From Clostridiaceae bacterium (GTDB lineage Bacteria; Bacillota; Clostridia; Peptostreptococcales; Natronincolaceae): a DNA stretch of 64,000 nt. Both the position numbers and the translations under genes were made by a program. The notes below the pieces were generated by a model, which did no database searches, was not told where the DNA came from, and saw nothing but the letters and a program-made list of their open reading frames with translations. The stretch is from assembly GCA_018432235.1 (NCBI GenBank), contig JAHDLO010000015.1, positions 286,798 through 350,797 of the forward strand. The letters are read 5' to 3'. Below are positions 1 to 8,586 of this stretch, piece by piece (the first letter of the stretch is position 1; every line of letters begins with the position of its first letter).

Positions 1-1148
1 TAGATGGGAAAGTGGCATATAGCTTTGAAACAAATCGCCAAATTAAGCCTAAGTATCTGGATGACGGTAGTGTTGATTACAAACAGTTGAATTTGATCAG
101 CAATGTAAAGACAGGGGATGCCCTAGCTCAAATCTTCAGACCCACAAACGGAACTCCCGGAATGGATGTCTATGGTACAACCATACCTGCGAAACGAGGC
201 AAAGAAGTCAATGTAAGGCCCGGAAAAAATGTTGAGGTGGACAGTGAGGGCTTGAAGTTTTCGGCAGCAAGAGATGGGCAGGTGTATATTTCTGAAAACA
301 AGCTAAATGTCAGTGAGGTATATGAGGTGGCAGGGGACATCGACACCTCAACTGGAAATGTAAGCTTCAATGGCACAGTAGCTGTCAGAGGAAATGTTAA
401 GTCCGGCTTTACGGTGGAGGCTACGGGGGACATCCATATCAATGGTGTGGTAGAGGCAGCTACCCTTAAAGCTAAGGGAAATATCGCCCTCAGCAGAGGA
501 ATCCAGGGCAATAATCAAGCCTATATAGAGGCCGGCGGCAATTTAGTTGCCAAGTACATTGAAAATGCAAAAATAAAGTGCATGGGAGATATTCATGCAG
601 ACTGTATATTGCATAGTGAGGTTGTAGCTAAGGGCAAGATCGTACTTGCTGGTAAAAAATCTCTGGTTGTAGGTGGAGACATAAGAGTAGGCGAGGAGCT
701 CAGAGCCAGGATCATCGGTTCTCATATGGGTACAAATACCAGAATAGAGGTTGGTATAGATCCCGATGACAAGGTTAGATACGATGAACTGAAGAATGAG
801 CTTTTAGAAATAGAAAGAAATTCAGAAAACCTTAAAAAAACAATAGATTTACTGGGTAGAATGGCTAAAACCTCCCAAATACCAAAGAGCAAGGAGGAGA
901 TTCTGGTAAAATCCCTAAAGACCTATCAGTTTCTTAAGGAGAAGCATCAAAGCCTGAGCAATCAGTTTCAGCAGTTGGATGCTAAAATCCAGAGCCTTTC
1001 CAATGGTAAGGTCCATGCAAGCGGTACCATATACCCTGGAGTTAAGATCATTATTCTCAATAGTGCCAGATTTATCAATGATGAAATGGCCTTTTGCACC
1101 CTCTACAAAAAAGATGGAGAGGTTGTTATAGGCCCCTATGAAAAATAG
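1..1148 (+). CDS. FapA family protein (DUF342), 5' end outside window
   Basis: C-terminal part of a FapA/DUF342 protein. The open frame extends to the left edge (codons before the GTG at 12 are also open), so the true start is outside the window. The N-terminal part seen resembles the family's VDYKxLNLI region. Residues ~90-240 are Gly/Val-rich short repeats typical of the polymer-forming beta-helix. Residues ~250-320 form a Leu/Lys/Glu coiled coil, followed by a small beta-rich tail. In Clostridia such genes often follow flagellar or chemotaxis genes upstream of rpsB, which fits this context. The biochemical role is unclear; no catalytic motif was recognised. Confidence 0.85.
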   Translation, partial: DGKVAYSFETNRQIKPKYLDDGSVDYKQLNLISNVKTGDALAQIFRPTNGTPGMDVYGTTIPAKRGKEVNVRPGKNVEVDSEGLKFSAARDGQVYISENKLNVSEVYEVAGDIDTSTGNVSFNGTVAVRGNVKSGFTVEATGDIHINGVVEAATLKAKGNIALSRGIQGNNQAYIEAGGNLVAKYIENAKIKCMGDIHADCILHSEVVAKGKIVLAGKKSLVVGGDIRVGEELRARIIGSHMGTNTRIEVGIDPDDKVRYDELKNELLEIERNSENLKKTIDLLGRMAKTSQIPKSKEEILVKSLKTYQFLKEKHQSLSNQFQQLDAKIQSLSNGKVHASGTIYPGVKIIILNSARFINDEMAFCTLYKKDGEVVIGPYEK

Positions 1149-1159
1149 GCGGTGATGAT

Positions 1160-1492
1160 ATGTCCATAAGACCAATTGATTTCCATGTAACCTATGCAAC
1201 AACAGTCAATGAATCCAAGGCTAAGCAGAATGAGTTTAACCGCAATCGAGAAATAAGCAGTATTGCAGAGCATCAGCAAGCAGTCGAGGTGGAAAAAAAC
1301 AAGAAGCGTGTTATCAATACTGAAGCGGCTCAGGAAAAGAAGGTTAAATCAGAGGACAGGGATAATCAACCAAAGGACTGGCAGCAAAATAAAAAGGATA
1401 ATAAAAAAGACGGGCAAGAGGAAAAGCAGGATATAAAGGAATTAGCTAAAAAAGGTGAAACTAAGGGCTTAAAAATAGATATTATGATCTAA
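1160..1492 (+). CDS. Small highly charged hypothetical protein
   Basis: 110 residues. It begins 11 bases after the FapA-type stop with a GGTGAT ribosome site just upstream, so it is probably co-transcribed. The first ~20 residues (MSIRPIDFHV...) are mixed. The rest is dominated by Lys, Glu, Gln and Asp and is predicted to be disordered or coiled. No membrane segment, Cys motif or known domain was recognised. Its place between the FapA-like gene and a membrane-anchored protein suggests a structural or regulatory accessory, but the function is unknown. The coding call rests on the ribosome site, tight spacing and codon use like its neighbours. Confidence 0.7.
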   Translation: MSIRPIDFHVTYATTVNESKAKQNEFNRNREISSIAEHQQAVEVEKNKKRVINTEAAQEKKVKSEDRDNQPKDWQQNKKDNKKDGQEEKQDIKELAKKGETKGLKIDIMI

Positions 1493-1503
1493 AGAGGTGC
1501 AGA

Positions 1504-1953
1504 ATGCTATATGATAATTTGATTATAATTTTTATTGGGGTTGCTCTGGTGGCAATTTCCCTCTACTTTATTGTTAAGCAGAATAATGAGGAGGAAGAGG
1601 ACTACTATTACAAGGCCTCCCTACTGTTGAATAACAAGGATAATGATACCAACAGCAATCAGCTTTTGAGTAATCAGCTACAGGCGGTTACGGAGGAAAT
1701 GGAGGAGCTAAAGCAGAAGCTAGCCATGCTAGAATCCAATCATTTGATTTCTGCTTCGGTGGAAGCAGCTAAGGCGGCTGAGGCCCCTCAGGAGGAGGTT
1801 CCCTTTAATCATGCCTTGAATTATCAATTGTTTGTCAGTAGAAATGAAGATATTATAAAGCTGTACAATGAAGGCCTTGGCATTGACGAAATTGCAAGGA
1901 CATTAAATAAGAGCTTTCGAGAGGTTGAAATGATCATAAAGCTTGTCAAATGA
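1504..1953 (+). CDS. Membrane-anchored DUF6115-like protein
   Basis: 149 residues, ATG preceded by AGAGGTG. Residues 4-23 are a single membrane helix. They are followed by an acidic linker, a coiled coil around residues 55-80, and a C-terminal helix-turn-helix-like segment (residues ~116-149, IIKLYNEGLGIDEIARTLNK...) resembling the short tail found in DUF6115 proteins. The family name is from memory and moderately sure. It lies 11 bases after the charged small protein and 9 bases before the next gene, in one apparent operon. The HTH-like tail might bind a partner protein rather than DNA because the protein is anchored in the membrane. Confidence 0.65.
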   Translation: MLYDNLIIIFIGVALVAISLYFIVKQNNEEEEDYYYKASLLLNNKDNDTNSNQLLSNQLQAVTEEMEELKQKLAMLESNHLISASVEAAKAAEAPQEEVPFNHALNYQLFVSRNEDIIKLYNEGLGIDEIARTLNKSFREVEMIIKLVK

Positions 1954-1962
1954 GGTGAAATT

Positions 1963-2460
1963 TTGAGAAAAATTTGCATCCGCAGTATGGTTTTAGGGAT
2001 AGGCATAGGTTTAATATTGGTTGCTACACTAAATCTCATTTTTCAGTATAAATCCAACACATTGCAGTCAAATGCTGATGATGCATCAGCCTCCTCCGGT
2101 CTTGAGGCCTCCCTTCAAAATATGAAGAAGGACATGTCAGAGGCAGGTATTACAAATGAGGATACCGGCAATAATAGTGATATTATTCCTCAAGAGGATA
2201 AAGGGGAAGATATAAAGGTGTCCGATGAGGAAACAGGTGCAGGAAATGACCCGCCTTATGAGATTAGAATCTCCAGAGGGATGACCAGTGAGACCATAGC
2301 AGACCTACTGCTGGAAAATGATGTTATTGATAATCGACAGGAGTTTATCGATTTGGCTATAGAGCTAAAGATGACCAAGCAATTCAAGTATGGCATAAAG
2401 CTGGTGCCTCGTGATGCTACATTGAAGGAAATCATTGAAATACTTACCAAAGTCGATTAA
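1963..2460 (+). CDS. MltG/YceG-like membrane protein lacking the catalytic domain
   Basis: 165 residues from a TTG start with GAGGTG five bases upstream. Residues ~7-27 are a membrane helix, followed by an acidic, low-complexity linker (Asp/Glu/Ser/Asn-rich). Residues ~98-162 (ISRGMTSETIADLLLENDVI...) match the LysM-like N-terminal module of endolytic transglycosylase MltG, including the pattern for a slow-processing peptidoglycan-binding fold. Full MltG is ~340 residues with a catalytic Glu domain; that part is absent here. It is probably a stand-alone binding protein rather than an active transglycosylase. Such short paralogues are common in Clostridia upstream of rpsB. Confidence 0.7.
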   Translation: MRKICIRSMVLGIGIGLILVATLNLIFQYKSNTLQSNADDASASSGLEASLQNMKKDMSEAGITNEDTGNNSDIIPQEDKGEDIKVSDEETGAGNDPPYEIRISRGMTSETIADLLLENDVIDNRQEFIDLAIELKMTKQFKYGIKLVPRDATLKEIIEILTKVD

Positions 2461-2516
2461 AGTTGAGCTTTAATGAAAATTTATTGTTATTTTCCACTGT
2501 TTTTAGAAAATATTTA

Positions 2517-2545
2517 TTGCTTGTGATAAAACAGTGTGTTAAAAT
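2517..2545 (+). promoter_or_regulatory. Predicted SigA promoter of rpsB-tsf
   Basis: TTGCTT (2517-2522), 17-bp spacer, TAAAAT (2540-2545). It lies in an AT-rich gap of 189 bp before rpsB and predicts a leader of about 100 nt. It is the best hexamer pair in the gap; the -35 matches consensus at 4 of 6. Confidence 0.55.
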
Positions 2546-2552
2546 ACTTAAG

Positions 2553-2642
2553 GTGGTAAAAACACACATCTTATAATCTGCCTGGCGGTGCTTGAAAAGT
2601 CCCAGGTGGACATGATTAAGGTGGAGGAAAAACTAGAGGAGG
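2553..2642 (+). promoter_or_regulatory. rpsB leader with stem-loop, possible S2 autoregulatory element
   Basis: Untranslated leader with a clear stem CCTGG (2581-2585) / CCAGG (2602-2606), extendable by G-T pairs, and several GGTGG runs. Ribosomal protein S2 leaders that control rpsB exist in bacteria; here the structure is seen but regulation is only inferred. Confidence 0.4.
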
Positions 2643-2649
2643 TGTCGTA

Positions 2650-3348
2650 ATGTCAGTAATTTCTATGAAGCAATTATTAGAAGCAGGAGTTCACTTCGGT
2701 CATCAAACCAGAAGATGGAATCCGAAGATGGCAGAGTATATCTTTACAGAAAGAAACGGAATCTATATTATAGATTTACAAAAAACTGTAAAGAAGGTTG
2801 AGGATGCTTATGAGGTAATGAAGGAAATCGCAGCAGAGGGAAAAACAATCCTATTTGTTGGTACCAAGAAGCAAGCTCAAGAGGCAATTGAAGAGGAAGC
2901 AAAAAGATGTAATATGTACTATGTCAACCAAAGATGGTTAGGTGGTATGTTAACTAACTTCAAGACCATCAAGAACAGAATCGACCGTTTGCGTGAGCTG
3001 GAAAAAATGGAAGAGGATGGTACATTTGCAGTTTTACCTAAGAAAGAGGTTATCAAGCTTAGACATGAGCAAGAGAAGCTAGAGAAGTTCTTGGGCGGTA
3101 TTAAGGATATGCCTGAAATGCCTGAAGCGATTTTCGTTGTTGATCCAAGAAAAGAAAGAATCGCTATCAAAGAGGCTCATAAATTAGGTATACCTGTAAT
3201 CGCTATTGTAGATACTAATTGTGACCCTGACGAGGTAGACTATGTAATACCGGGTAATGACGATGCAATTAGAGCTGTTAAGCTACTTACTGCTACAATG
3301 GCAAATGCAGTCATTGAAGGAAGACAAGGTGTACAAACTCAAGAATAG
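2650..3348 (+). CDS. rpsB: 30S ribosomal protein S2
   Basis: 232 residues, normal length for bacterial S2. It begins [20 protein letters not shown], the family signature, with a second signature at residues ~156-180 ([19 protein letters not shown]). S2 assembles late on the small subunit and is needed for S1 and mRNA docking. The start ATG follows AGAGGAGGTG at ideal spacing. It is the first gene of the conserved rpsB-tsf-pyrH-frr block, with its own promoter and structured leader upstream. A hairpin separates it from tsf. Confidence 0.98.
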   Translation: MSVISMKQLLEAGVHFGHQTRRWNPKMAEYIFTERNGIYIIDLQKTVKKVEDAYEVMKEIAAEGKTILFVGTKKQAQEAIEEEAKRCNMYYVNQRWLGGMLTNFKTIKNRIDRLRELEKMEEDGTFAVLPKKEVIKLRHEQEKLEKFLGGIKDMPEMPEAIFVVDPRKERIAIKEAHKLGIPVIAIVDTNCDPDEVDYVIPGNDDAIRAVKLLTATMANAVIEGRQGVQTQE

Positions 3349-3358
3349 AGATTAACGA

Positions 3359-3395
3359 GGTAAGGGTTTAAAAGGGATTTTCCCTTACCCTTACC
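3359..3395 (+). promoter_or_regulatory. Hairpin between rpsB and tsf
   Basis: GGTAAGGG (3359-3366) pairs with CCCTTACC (3382-3389). A second overlapping CCCTTACC (3388-3395) offers an alternative partner. No good U-tract follows, so it is more likely an mRNA-processing or partial attenuation site than a full terminator. Confidence 0.45.
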
Positions 3396-3425
3396 TTTAA
3401 TAATATTTTAAGAGGAGGATTAACA

Positions 3426-4073
3426 ATGAGTATAACGGCGGATATGGTAAAGGAACTAAGAGAAAAAACCGGTGCGGGCATGATGGACTGCAAAAAGGCT
3501 TTAACTCAAACAGAAGGCAATATGGAAAAGGCGATTGAGGTATTAAGAGAAAAGGGTCTTGCTGCAGTTGCTAAAAAGGCAGGAAGAATCGCTGCAGAGG
3601 GCTTAGTTGAGTCATACATACATGGTGGCAGAATCGGGGTTCTTGTTGAAGTAAACTCAGAAACAGATTTCGTTGCTAAAAATCAAGAATTTAAAGAGTT
3701 TGTAAGAGATGTTGCATTACAAATTGCTGCTTCTAACCCTCTTTATGTTAAGAAGGAGGAGGTTCCTCAGGATGAGATAGAAAAGGAAAAGGAAATTCTG
3801 AGAAAGCAAGCACTTAATGAAGGTAAGCCTGAAAAAATCGTTGACAAAATGGTTGAAGGCAGAATTGAGAAGTACTACAAAGAGGTTTGTTTATTAGAGC
3901 AGCCTTTTGTTAAAAATCCTGATATCACTATCGGAGCGTTACTGTCAGAGAAAATTGCAAAAATTGGTGAGAACCTAAGCGTTAGAAGATTTGTTCGATT
4001 CGAGGTAGGCGAGGGTATCGAGAAGAAGCAGGAGAACTTTGCAGAAGAGGTTGCAAAGACTTTAGGTCAATAA
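3426..4073 (+). CDS. tsf: Translation elongation factor Ts
   Basis: 215 residues, the short form of EF-Ts. The N-terminal UBA-like domain contains the signature [19 protein letters not shown] (residues 8-26), followed by the EF-Tu-binding core with [13 protein letters not shown] (residues ~77-89). It exchanges GDP for GTP on EF-Tu in the cytoplasm. AGAGGAGG lies seven bases before the ATG. It follows rpsB as in nearly all bacteria. A strong intrinsic terminator directly after the stop means pyrH is likely expressed from another promoter or by read-through. Confidence 0.98.
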   Translation: MSITADMVKELREKTGAGMMDCKKALTQTEGNMEKAIEVLREKGLAAVAKKAGRIAAEGLVESYIHGGRIGVLVEVNSETDFVAKNQEFKEFVRDVALQIAASNPLYVKKEEVPQDEIEKEKEILRKQALNEGKPEKIVDKMVEGRIEKYYKEVCLLEQPFVKNPDITIGALLSEKIAKIGENLSVRRFVRFEVGEGIEKKQENFAEEVAKTLGQ

Positions 4074-4083
4074 TCAGAATATA

Positions 4084-4109
4084 GGAGAACACGTCAGTGT
4101 TCTCCTTTT
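4084..4109 (+). terminator. Intrinsic terminator after tsf
   Basis: Perfect 9-bp stem GGAGAACAC (4084-4092) / GTGTTCTCC (4097-4105), loop GTCA, then TTTT. It starts 10 bases after the tsf stop. Confidence 0.9.
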
Positions 4110-4225
4110 AAAAAACCTATTAAATACGAAAAGTACAAAGACCTTCGGGAAGTTTTGTTCATATATAACTAGAAAATAAAGGATTTTTTTACAGTCTGTA
4201 GAAATATTAGAATGGAGGAGTAAAT

Positions 4226-4936
4226 ATGCCAAGTCCTCACTATAAGAGAGTTTTATTAAAGTTAAGCGGAGAAGCCTTAGCGGGAGAGCAAGGCTTTGGC
4301 TTAGACACCGACACAATCAACCATATAGCCAACCAAATCAAGGAAATTATTGACATGGGGGTTCAGGTGGCTTTAGTTGTCGGCGGCGGCAATTTCTGGA
4401 GAGGCAGAAGCGGTGAAGGTATGGACAGGACCACAGCTGATTACATGGGTATGATGGCAACCGTTATAAACAGCCTTGCAATGCAGGACGCTCTGGAGAA
4501 TATCGGTGTTTTGACACGGGTTCAAACAGCCATTGAAATGCGACAAATTGCTGAACCCTATATCAGAAGAAGGGCAGTAAGGCATCTAGAAAAGAGCAGG
4601 GTTGTCATTTTTGCTGCAGGAACGGGAAATCCATATTTTTCAACTGACACAACGGCAGCTCTAAGGGCAGCAGAAATCGAAGCTGAGGTTATTCTACTGG
4701 CGAAAAAGGTAGATGGTGTATATGACATGGATCCCCATATCTACCCTGAGGCCAAGAAATTCGAAACACTATCCTATATCGATGTTTTGAAGCTGGGGCT
4801 AAAGGTTATGGATTCAACAGCAACCTCACTATGTATGGATAATAAAATACCAATTAAGGTGTTTGGCCTTGATGAACCGGAAAACATCATTAAGGTAGTA
4901 ATGGGTGAGCGTATAGGGACTTACATTAATAGTTAA
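4226..4936 (+). CDS. pyrH: UMP kinase
   Basis: 236 residues, amino-acid-kinase fold. It phosphorylates UMP to UDP in pyrimidine nucleotide synthesis. Motifs: KLSGEAL near residue 11 (phosphate/ATP lysine), [11 protein letters not shown] around residue 53-63, [20 protein letters not shown] around 130-150 and the [10 protein letters not shown] substrate loop. Start ATG follows TGGAGGAG. It sits between tsf and frr as usual, ~150 bp after the tsf terminator; no convincing promoter was found in that gap. Confidence 0.98.
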   Translation: MPSPHYKRVLLKLSGEALAGEQGFGLDTDTINHIANQIKEIIDMGVQVALVVGGGNFWRGRSGEGMDRTTADYMGMMATVINSLAMQDALENIGVLTRVQTAIEMRQIAEPYIRRRAVRHLEKSRVVIFAAGTGNPYFSTDTTAALRAAEIEAEVILLAKKVDGVYDMDPHIYPEAKKFETLSYIDVLKLGLKVMDSTATSLCMDNKIPIKVFGLDEPENIIKVVMGERIGTYINS

Positions 4937-4955
4937 ATAAAAGGGAGGGTATCAA

Positions 4956-5513
4956 ATGTATTCAGAAGTACATATGCATTTAGAGGAAAAAATGCAAAAA
5001 ACCATTAACGTGATTAAGGATGACTTCAATGCAATTCGTGCAGGCAGAGCTAATCCAGCAATATTAGACAAGCTAACCATAGAATATTATGGCACCACGA
5101 CTCCTATAAAGCAGGTGGCAACGGTTTCGGCTCCAGAGCCTAGAATGATCGTTATTCAGCCCTTTGACCGAAATGCAATGGTGGCTATTGAGAAGGCGAT
5201 ACTTCAATCTGACCTGGGCTTAAACCCATCCAATGATGGTAAGATTATAAGATTAAACATACCTCAATTAACGGAGGAAAGAAGACGTGATTTGATTAAG
5301 CTGGTGAAAAAGACAGCAGAAGAGGGTAAGGTTGCTATAAGAAATGAAAGAAGAGATGCAAACGAAACATTAAAGAAGCAGCATAAGGACGGAGAGCTTA
5401 CTGAGGACGATTTAAAGAAGGCTCAGGATGAGGTTCAAAAAATTACGGATAAATTTATACAGCTGATAGACGATTTGTCATCAAAAAAGGAAAAGGAAGT
5501 AATGGAGGTTTAA
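4956..5513 (+). CDS. frr: Ribosome recycling factor
   Basis: 185 residues, standard length. It splits post-termination ribosomes with EF-G. Signature [23 protein letters not shown] segment at residues ~13-31, [20 protein letters not shown] in the middle and the long helical bundle to the end. AAAGGGAGGG six bases before ATG 4956 favours this start over the internal ATG at 4974. The ribosome site of the next small gene lies inside its last codons. Confidence 0.97.
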   Translation: MYSEVHMHLEEKMQKTINVIKDDFNAIRAGRANPAILDKLTIEYYGTTTPIKQVATVSAPEPRMIVIQPFDRNAMVAIEKAILQSDLGLNPSNDGKIIRLNIPQLTEERRRDLIKLVKKTAEEGKVAIRNERRDANETLKKQHKDGELTEDDLKKAQDEVQKITDKFIQLIDDLSSKKEKEVMEV

Positions 5514-5516
5514 GCC

Positions 5517-5702
5517 TTGAAAATTCCTGATGTATTAGGCTATTTAATAGAGGATGCAGTGGATGCTCTGGTGGCGGCAGGCTTTAAGCCGGTGATCTTG
5601 GAAAGCTACGGTAAGAAAGTGATTGAAGCCGGCACTGCAAGGGTAATTAGACAAAGGGCGATAAGCAATGAAGAAATAGAGCTAATAATATCATTATTTT
5701 AA
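5517..5702 (+). CDS. Small stand-alone PASTA-like protein
   Basis: 61 residues from TTG 5517, three bases after the frr stop, with GGAGG inside the end of frr. The sequence KIPDVLGYLIEDAVDALVAAGF resembles the opening of a PASTA module (VPDVxG...A...L...G), and it continues to a short beta-strand end (IELIISLF). PASTA modules normally lie in serine/threonine kinases or penicillin-binding proteins; here one is alone, without membrane anchor or signal peptide. The function is unknown. Translational coupling to frr and the neighbour uppS suggest a link to growth or envelope synthesis, but this is inference. Confidence 0.75.
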   Translation: MKIPDVLGYLIEDAVDALVAAGFKPVILESYGKKVIEAGTARVIRQRAISNEEIELIISLF

Positions 5703-5720
5703 GCCCCCATTAGGGGGCTT
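5701..5720 (+). promoter_or_regulatory. Perfect hairpin overlapping the stop of the PASTA-like gene
   Basis: AAGCCCCC (5701-5708) / GGGGGCTT (5713-5720), loop ATTA. The stop codon TAA overlaps its first bases. It is followed by AAAAATG on the plus strand, so it lacks a U-tract and probably is a stabilising or processing hairpin rather than a terminator. Confidence 0.6.
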
Positions 5721-5741
5721 AAAAATGAATAGGGTGGTAAT

Positions 5742-6497
5742 ATGACAAGACAGAAGATGAAGCAGACAATCGACATAGAAACCTTGGGGCTCAAGCCGGA
5801 AGGCCTGCCCAAGCATATTGCGATCATCATGGATGGCAATGGCAGATGGGCTAAAAAACGGCTCATGCCTAGATCCTTCGGCCATAGGGCTGGGGTGGAG
5901 GCCTTAAGAAGCGTAATAAGAACTGCCTCAGATATAGGTATAGAGGTGTTGACGCTGTATGCCTTTTCTACAGAAAACTGGAATCGCCCTGTTGAAGAGG
6001 TCTCGGGCTTAATGCAGCTGATGGTGGAATACCTCAAAAGAGAGGCTAGGGCCCTACATGAAAACAATGTAAAAATAACCACCATAGGGGACCTGTCTAG
6101 GCTTGAGGGCAAGCTTATAGATGAAATCCAATGGGCCACCGAGTTAACGAAGGATAATGACGGCTTGAATTTAAATATTGCCTTAAATTATGGCGGTCGG
6201 GATGAGCTTACCAGAGCGATAAAAAAAATAGCCTCAGCTCTGGATATGGGCAAGATATCTTCTGAAGATATTGATACAGCGCTGGTGGAGGAGTATCTTG
6301 ATACGGCAGGAGTTCCTGATCCAGAGCTGCTGATAAGAACCAGTGGAGAATATAGATTCAGCAATTTTATGCTATGGCAAACCGCCTACACGGAATTTTA
6401 TTTTACAAATACGCTTTGGCCGGATTTTAACGGTGATCTATTGGTGGAGGCTATAAGAGACTATCAAAAAAGAGATCGAAGATTTGGTAGCCTTTAG
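5742..6497 (+). CDS. uppS: Isoprenyl transferase (undecaprenyl diphosphate synthase)
   Basis: 251 residues, cis-prenyltransferase fold. It makes the C55 carrier lipid for peptidoglycan. Motifs: IIMDGNGRWAKKR (residues ~28-40) with the catalytic Asp; TLYAFSTENWNRP (~68-80) for isopentenyl diphosphate binding; and PDPELLIRTSGEYRFSNFML (~190-210) toward the C terminus. Start ATG follows AGGGTGG. Followed 11 bases later by cdsA, an arrangement conserved in Firmicutes. Confidence 0.97.
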   Translation: MTRQKMKQTIDIETLGLKPEGLPKHIAIIMDGNGRWAKKRLMPRSFGHRAGVEALRSVIRTASDIGIEVLTLYAFSTENWNRPVEEVSGLMQLMVEYLKREARALHENNVKITTIGDLSRLEGKLIDEIQWATELTKDNDGLNLNIALNYGGRDELTRAIKKIASALDMGKISSEDIDTALVEEYLDTAGVPDPELLIRTSGEYRFSNFMLWQTAYTEFYFTNTLWPDFNGDLLVEAIRDYQKRDRRFGSL

Positions 6498-6508
6498 AGG
6501 AGGATTTT

Positions 6509-7300
6509 ATGCTTAAACGTGTCATAAGTGGATTAGTTGGTTTACCGATTCTAGTTGCTATTGTTTATTTTGGTGGTCTGACCCTGTTTTTATCGGTTAT
6601 GGTGGTTTCTTTAATTGGTTTAAGAGAATTTTATAGGGCTATGGCGGTTAAGGAGCTTAAGGCTGTAGAGCCTCTTGGTTATTTATCAGCCATTATGATG
6701 CTTAGCAGCTTCTATTATAGTCATAATGCCGACCATCTGCTCTTCATTATCATAGCAACCTTTATGCTGTTGAGCATTGCAATTATACTGAAAAATGATA
6801 AATATAATATACTGGATGGTGCCGTCAGTCTTATTGGCGTTATTTATGTTGCTTACTTCCTTGGACATGTTATTCTTATAAGCAAGGAAGCAAATGCCAT
6901 AGTCATATGGCTAGTTTTCATCACTGCCTTTGGCTCTGATACCCTTGCTTATTTTTCGGGATATTTTTTCGGCAAAAGAAAGCTATGCCCCAGCATTAGT
7001 CCTAAAAAAACCGTTGAAGGGGCAATAGGAGGTACTATTGGCACCACCATAATCAGCGGTATATTTGGCTATCTGTTTTTGAGAGAGCATCTGCTTACAA
7101 TTATCATGATCGGACTTGTGGGCAGCATTCTATCTATTGCGGGTGATCTAACGGCCTCCCTTATAAAACGAAAAGTAGGGATCAAGGATTTTGGAAATAT
7201 TATGCCGGGTCATGGTGGCGTTTTGGACCGCTTCGACAGCATCATTTTTACAGCGCCTGTGGTTTATTATTTTTTAATTTTTATTATCAATAGAGGATAA
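6509..7300 (+). CDS. cdsA: Phosphatidate cytidylyltransferase
   Basis: 263 residues, integral membrane enzyme with about eight helices. It converts phosphatidic acid and CTP to CDP-diacylglycerol, the precursor used by PgsA (encoded at 35023). The CdsA signature is present: SPKKTVEGAIGG around residue 166 and the C-terminal D-rich motif KDFGNIMPGHGGVLDRFDS (~225-243). Start ATG preceded by GAGGAGG. Ends in a strong terminator, so it closes the pyrH-to-cdsA unit. Confidence 0.97.
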   Translation: MLKRVISGLVGLPILVAIVYFGGLTLFLSVMVVSLIGLREFYRAMAVKELKAVEPLGYLSAIMMLSSFYYSHNADHLLFIIIATFMLLSIAIILKNDKYNILDGAVSLIGVIYVAYFLGHVILISKEANAIVIWLVFITAFGSDTLAYFSGYFFGKRKLCPSISPKKTVEGAIGGTIGTTIISGIFGYLFLREHLLTIIMIGLVGSILSIAGDLTASLIKRKVGIKDFGNIMPGHGGVLDRFDSIIFTAPVVYYFLIFIINRG

Positions 7301-7336
7301 AAAATAAGCATGGCTTCTGTTATGCTTATTTTGATT
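7301..7336 (+). terminator. Intrinsic terminator after cdsA
   Basis: AAAATAAGCAT (7301-7311) / ATGCTTATTTT (7322-7332), a perfect 11-bp stem with a 10-base loop, followed by more T-rich sequence. It starts directly after the cdsA stop. Confidence 0.85.
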
Positions 7337-7358
7337 TGGGGAAGAAATATTATATAAT
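7331..7358 (+). promoter_or_regulatory. Predicted SigA promoter of the dxr operon
   Basis: TTGATT (7331-7336), 16-bp spacer, TATAAT (7353-7358). The -35 overlaps the tail of the cdsA terminator. Transcription would start about 55 bases before dxr. Confidence 0.65.
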
Positions 7359-7421
7359 ATACATATGGGGCAAACATATACTATTTAGAGTGGGTGTAAA
7401 ATTCTATAATGAGGTGCAGAG

Positions 7422-8573
7422 ATGAAGAAGAGAATATGTCTACTGGGCTCAACAGGGTCCATTGGAAAGCAGGCAATAGAGGTAATCCGTGAGCACAGGG
7501 ATAAATTTGAAATAACGGCTATAGCGGTGATGAAGAGCATTGATGCCCTGGAGGAGCAGATACATGAATTCAATCCGGCTGTGGCGGTTGTATATGATGA
7601 GGCTCAGGCTAAGCTGTTGAGGTCCAGAATTACCCCAACCCAGACCAAAATACTAACCGGTATGGCGGGCTTGATAGAAGCCGCCACCCATGAAGCGGTG
7701 GATATGGTTCTTAACTCTGTGGTGGGCAGCGTGGGGCTGCAGCCAACCCTGATGGCAATTAAAAGTAAAAAGAATATTGCTCTTGCCAATAAGGAGACCT
7801 TGGTGGTGGCAGGCGACCTGATTATGACAGAGGTTAATAAAAATAATGTCAATATCATCCCTGTAGACAGCGAGCATTCCGCTATATTCCAATGTCTTCA
7901 GGGGAAGGCAGAAAACAGTCCTTCAAAAATTCTGCTGACGGCTTCCGGGGGTCCCTTCAGGGAATGGTCTAAGGAGGATATCGCAAAGGCGGATTATAGG
8001 GCAGCTCTTAAGCATCCCAACTGGAGCATGGGAAGAAAAATCTCTATTGATTCTGCAACCTTGATGAACAAGGGTCTTGAGGTAATAGAGGCTAAATGGT
8101 TATTTAATTTAGATGTGGATAAAATAGAGGTAGTGGTGCATCCTCAAAGCATTGTACACTCGATGGTAGAGTTTGAGGATTACTCTGTTATAGCACAGCT
8201 GGGAATGCCGGATATGAAGCTGCCGATACAATATGCGTTGACCTATCCCCGGCGTTATGCAGGTAGTCTTCCCAGACTAAGCTTCAGTGAGGTAAGGGAG
8301 CTGAGCTTCCATCAGCCGGACATGGACAGATTCCCATGCTTGAGACTGGCATATGAAGCAATTGCTATTGGCGGAACTATGCCATGCGTTTTAAATGGTG
8401 CTAATGAAGAATTGGTTCAATATTATTTACAGGAGAAAATAGGCTTCTATGATATCAGCAAATACATAGAAAAGGCTATGGCGGTGCATCAAAGCTATCA
8501 GTATGCTCAAATAGAGGAGCTGCTGGAGGCGGATGCATGGGTAAGATCCTGGATTAAATCACAAATAAGTTAG
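7422..8573 (+). CDS. dxr: 1-deoxy-D-xylulose-5-phosphate reductoisomerase
   Basis: 383 residues. Second enzyme of the MEP isoprenoid pathway: it converts DXP to MEP using NADPH. N-terminal NADPH loop GSTGSIGKQAIEVI (residues 9-22), metal-binding segment VDSEHSAIFQCL (~147-158), phosphate-binding SGGPFREW (~176-183) and IDSATLMNKGLEVIEA (~208-223). Its substrate pathway joins ispG downstream, and the product feeds uppS. Start ATG follows GAGGTGCAGAG. Followed closely by rseP. Confidence 0.97.
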   Translation: MKKRICLLGSTGSIGKQAIEVIREHRDKFEITAIAVMKSIDALEEQIHEFNPAVAVVYDEAQAKLLRSRITPTQTKILTGMAGLIEAATHEAVDMVLNSVVGSVGLQPTLMAIKSKKNIALANKETLVVAGDLIMTEVNKNNVNIIPVDSEHSAIFQCLQGKAENSPSKILLTASGGPFREWSKEDIAKADYRAALKHPNWSMGRKISIDSATLMNKGLEVIEAKWLFNLDVDKIEVVVHPQSIVHSMVEFEDYSVIAQLGMPDMKLPIQYALTYPRRYAGSLPRLSFSEVRELSFHQPDMDRFPCLRLAYEAIAIGGTMPCVLNGANEELVQYYLQEKIGFYDISKYIEKAMAVHQSYQYAQIEELLEADAWVRSWIKSQIS

Positions 8574-8586
8574 GTGGGTGAAATAT

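Noticed and set aside
5701..5720. Hairpin as an intrinsic terminator
   Set aside because: It is followed by an A-run rather than a T-run on the plus strand, and uppS follows closely.
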